Shown in pieces: positions 42,977-44,362 of a stretch of DNA of 44,362 nt. Position 1 is the first letter of the stretch. Each line of letters begins with the position of its first letter. The stretch is taken from positions 1 through 44,362 of the IMG/VR virus record IMGVR_UViG_3300026130_000343; one strand, given 5' to 3'. The notes under the pieces were generated by a model. It saw only the letters and a list, made by a program, of their open reading frames with translations, searched no databases and had not been told where the DNA came from. The stretch is from a virus. The position numbers and the translations under genes were made by a program.

Positions 42977-42984
42977 TATTTATA
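42977..42984 (-). promoter_or_regulatory. T4-type late promoter element
   Basis: Exact TATAAATA on the minus strand (42984 to 42977), overlapping the stop codon of the upstream gene. Predicted start is about 42971, a 29-base leader before the ATG at 42942 with an AGGA ribosome site. This is the best evidence for T4-style late control in this window. Confidence 0.75.
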
Positions 42985-44362
42985 CCTTTAAAACACACTC
43001 GACTAATTTTTCTTCTTCCGAGTCATTAGACTCTAGTGCAATTCCAACTAATCCGTTTGACGCAATAGTTGTACATACACCGTCTTTCCATGCATACACT
43101 GCCATACCTTTTGACACTGGACCTTTTACACGTACCGGAACACGACCTTTAAGACCAATATACTGTCCTTCTGCCTCACTGTTCATCATATATGCAGGTT
43201 CTGCTGAAACAACACCTATACACATTTGACTTACGTCTGCTGGTTCAACTTCGTGATCAGGATGACCGCATACTGCTACTGCTGTTCCTACTGGTAACTC
43301 TTCAGCAGTTGAATACTTTTCTGCTAAGTCAGCATATTGTGCTTGAGTTGCTGTACCTTTGAAGAAACGTGCTGTTATATCACCATTAGCATCTCTAGCA
43401 GCAATAGTGTTTATAAAAGCACTTGCACTTGCTGTTCTGTAATCCGAACCTACAAGTAAACTATCTGCTTTAGCTGAAGATCCTGCAAAGGTATTAGCGT
43501 AAATAGTATTCCATTTAAACGAAGTACTACCTAAATCATAAAGGTTATCAGCTCCTGGAATAATTCCTTGATAGTTTACTTTAGCAGCTTGTACATTGTC
43601 GCCTGTTGCGTTATTTACTTTAAAAATAATTTCGTTCGATGTGCCTGTTTGGTGGTCAAGGACTGTATTGTTGTTACCGTCTATGTAAATTTTAAAATCT
43701 TTATCTGCGCCTATACTAAACCCAGCATCAGAAAATGCAATGTCAGCATCTGAATTACTAAAATCTAAGTCGCTTGCAGTTAAAAAATCATTACCTGTTA
43801 AAATGCTTCCGTCTACAACTAGGCCTTTAGCGGTTTCTGCGGTTCCCCAGAATCTGTGATTAGTAGTTGTAACACCTAATGTACTAGTGTTTTTTAATGT
43901 AATGCCTTGTCTAACATACGAAAATCCGTCAATTGCGTTGTCAGGGTCAGTTGAGTCTATTGTAAATGTTACAGGGGAAATAATTGCTACAACTTCTTCA
44001 TCTACAATAGAAAGAATAACTGACTTAGCTTGCTGACTGTTATCAACTATCTGACGACTTTGCATTTGCGTTAAACCGGAACCAGCACTTTGTGGTCCGA
44101 CAAGAATAAATTCTGTTCCGTTCCATGCTTTAAGCTGCTCATTTGCACTGTCCCACCAAAAATCGCCTTCTGTTAACCCGCTTGGACTAGTACCTGCTAC
44201 TGCTGCGCCGCCAGTGTTACGCCAGTTAGAACCGTCCCAGAATTTTAGTTTTCTGTTAGCAGTGTCAAACCATATTTGGCCTGTTATCTTTTTAGGTGGA
44301 GGATTTGCGCCTGCAAAGTTTTCTAATAAGAACAAAAAGTTTTCGTTCTGTATTTCACCGTA
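42980..44362 (-). CDS. Tail fibre protein, 5'-partial at the window edge
   Basis: The frame is open to the last base of the window, so the gene is cut at its 5' end. The first visible residues (YGEIQNENFLFLLENFAG) and ITGQIWFDTANRKLKFWDG are the repeat style of marine T4-like tail fibres. It would be wrong to start the gene at a TTG at 44335. A second copy of the GxxWWDSANEQLKAWNG type follows. The C-terminal part has ADLAEKYSTAEELPVGTAV, VGVVSAEPAYMMN and GRVPVRVKGPVSKG, a domain seen at the end of several phage structural proteins. A late promoter for the next gene overlaps its stop. Confidence 0.8.
   Translation of the reverse strand, partial: YGEIQNENFLFLLENFAGANPPPKKITGQIWFDTANRKLKFWDGSNWRNTGGAAVAGTSPSGLTEGDFWWDSANEQLKAWNGTEFILVGPQSAGSGLTQMQSRQIVDNSQQAKSVILSIVDEEVVAIISPVTFTIDSTDPDNAIDGFSYVRQGITLKNTSTLGVTTTNHRFWGTAETAKGLVVDGSILTGNDFLTASDLDFSNSDADIAFSDAGFSIGADKDFKIYIDGNNNTVLDHQTGTSNEIIFKVNNATGDNVQAAKVNYQGIIPGADNLYDLGSTSFKWNTIYANTFAGSSAKADSLLVGSDYRTASASAFINTIAARDANGDITARFFKGTATQAQYADLAEKYSTAEELPVGTAVAVCGHPDHEVEPADVSQMCIGVVSAEPAYMMNSEAEGQYIGLKGRVPVRVKGPVSKGMAVYAWKDGVCTTIASNGLVGIALESNDSEEEKLVECVLKV

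Noticed and set aside
44335-44335. A gene start (TTG) for the right-edge fibre gene.
   Set aside because: The frame stays open to the window edge and encodes a typical fibre segment upstream, so the gene is cut by the window.
1-44362. tRNA genes, CRISPR arrays, insertion sequences or attachment sites.
   Set aside because: None was found by eye on either strand; intergenic gaps are too short for most of these.

Overview
The window looks like a long piece of a marine, T4-type (contractile-tail) bacteriophage genome. It is AT-rich and almost fully coding. Genes abut or overlap by 1 to 30 bases, starts are often GTG or TTG, and no gap exceeds about 100 bases. I saw no tRNA, rRNA, CRISPR, integrase or transposase. 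The phage assignment rests on three things: tail-fibre-like proteins at both ends (4074-5573, 41878-42942 and a gene running off the right edge at 42980-44362), T4-style late promoter motifs (TATAAATA and a TAAATAC variant), and small conserved-looking phage hypotheticals. The host cannot be named from this sequence; marine cyanobacteria or pelagic proteobacteria are inferred only from overall resemblance.

Left block (45-5573, + strand): a MoxR-type AAA+ ATPase, a metallopeptidase/VWA-like partner behind its own terminator and sigma70-like promoter, four unrecognised small genes, then a repeat-containing tail fibre that ends at a strong hairpin terminator lying inside the opposite-strand gene.

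Central island (about 5.6-41.5 kb): short blocks on alternating strands carry an unusual concentration of modification enzymes. I count ten radical SAM proteins, seven candidate 2-oxoglutarate/Fe(II) oxygenases, three methyltransferase-like proteins, a QueC-like PP-loop ATPase, two SGNH-hydrolase-like proteins, two weak kinase-fold candidates, a GNAT-like protein, an SDR-like protein, a UDP-glucose-dehydrogenase-type enzyme and about seven glycosyltransferase-like proteins. One of these last is a 1057-residue protein with eight tandem degenerate modules ahead of one module that keeps a DGD motif. From 21256 to the right edge everything is on the minus strand.

Right block (about 39.2-44.4 kb, - strand): two GT8-like glycosyltransferases, two unrecognised proteins and two virion structural genes. 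It holds a textbook late promoter, and a perfect sigma70 promoter partly buried in an inverted repeat that would hide the next gene's ribosome binding site in read-through RNA.

Working interpretation (inference): an accessory island set between tail-fibre modules encodes assembly and radical/oxidative tailoring of a glycan or glycopeptide. It may decorate the virion fibres or remodel the host envelope. The radical SAM, oxygenase and glycosyltransferase families are individually recognisable. Their combination, and the tandem-module protein at 26226-29399, are the best candidates for an undescribed system.
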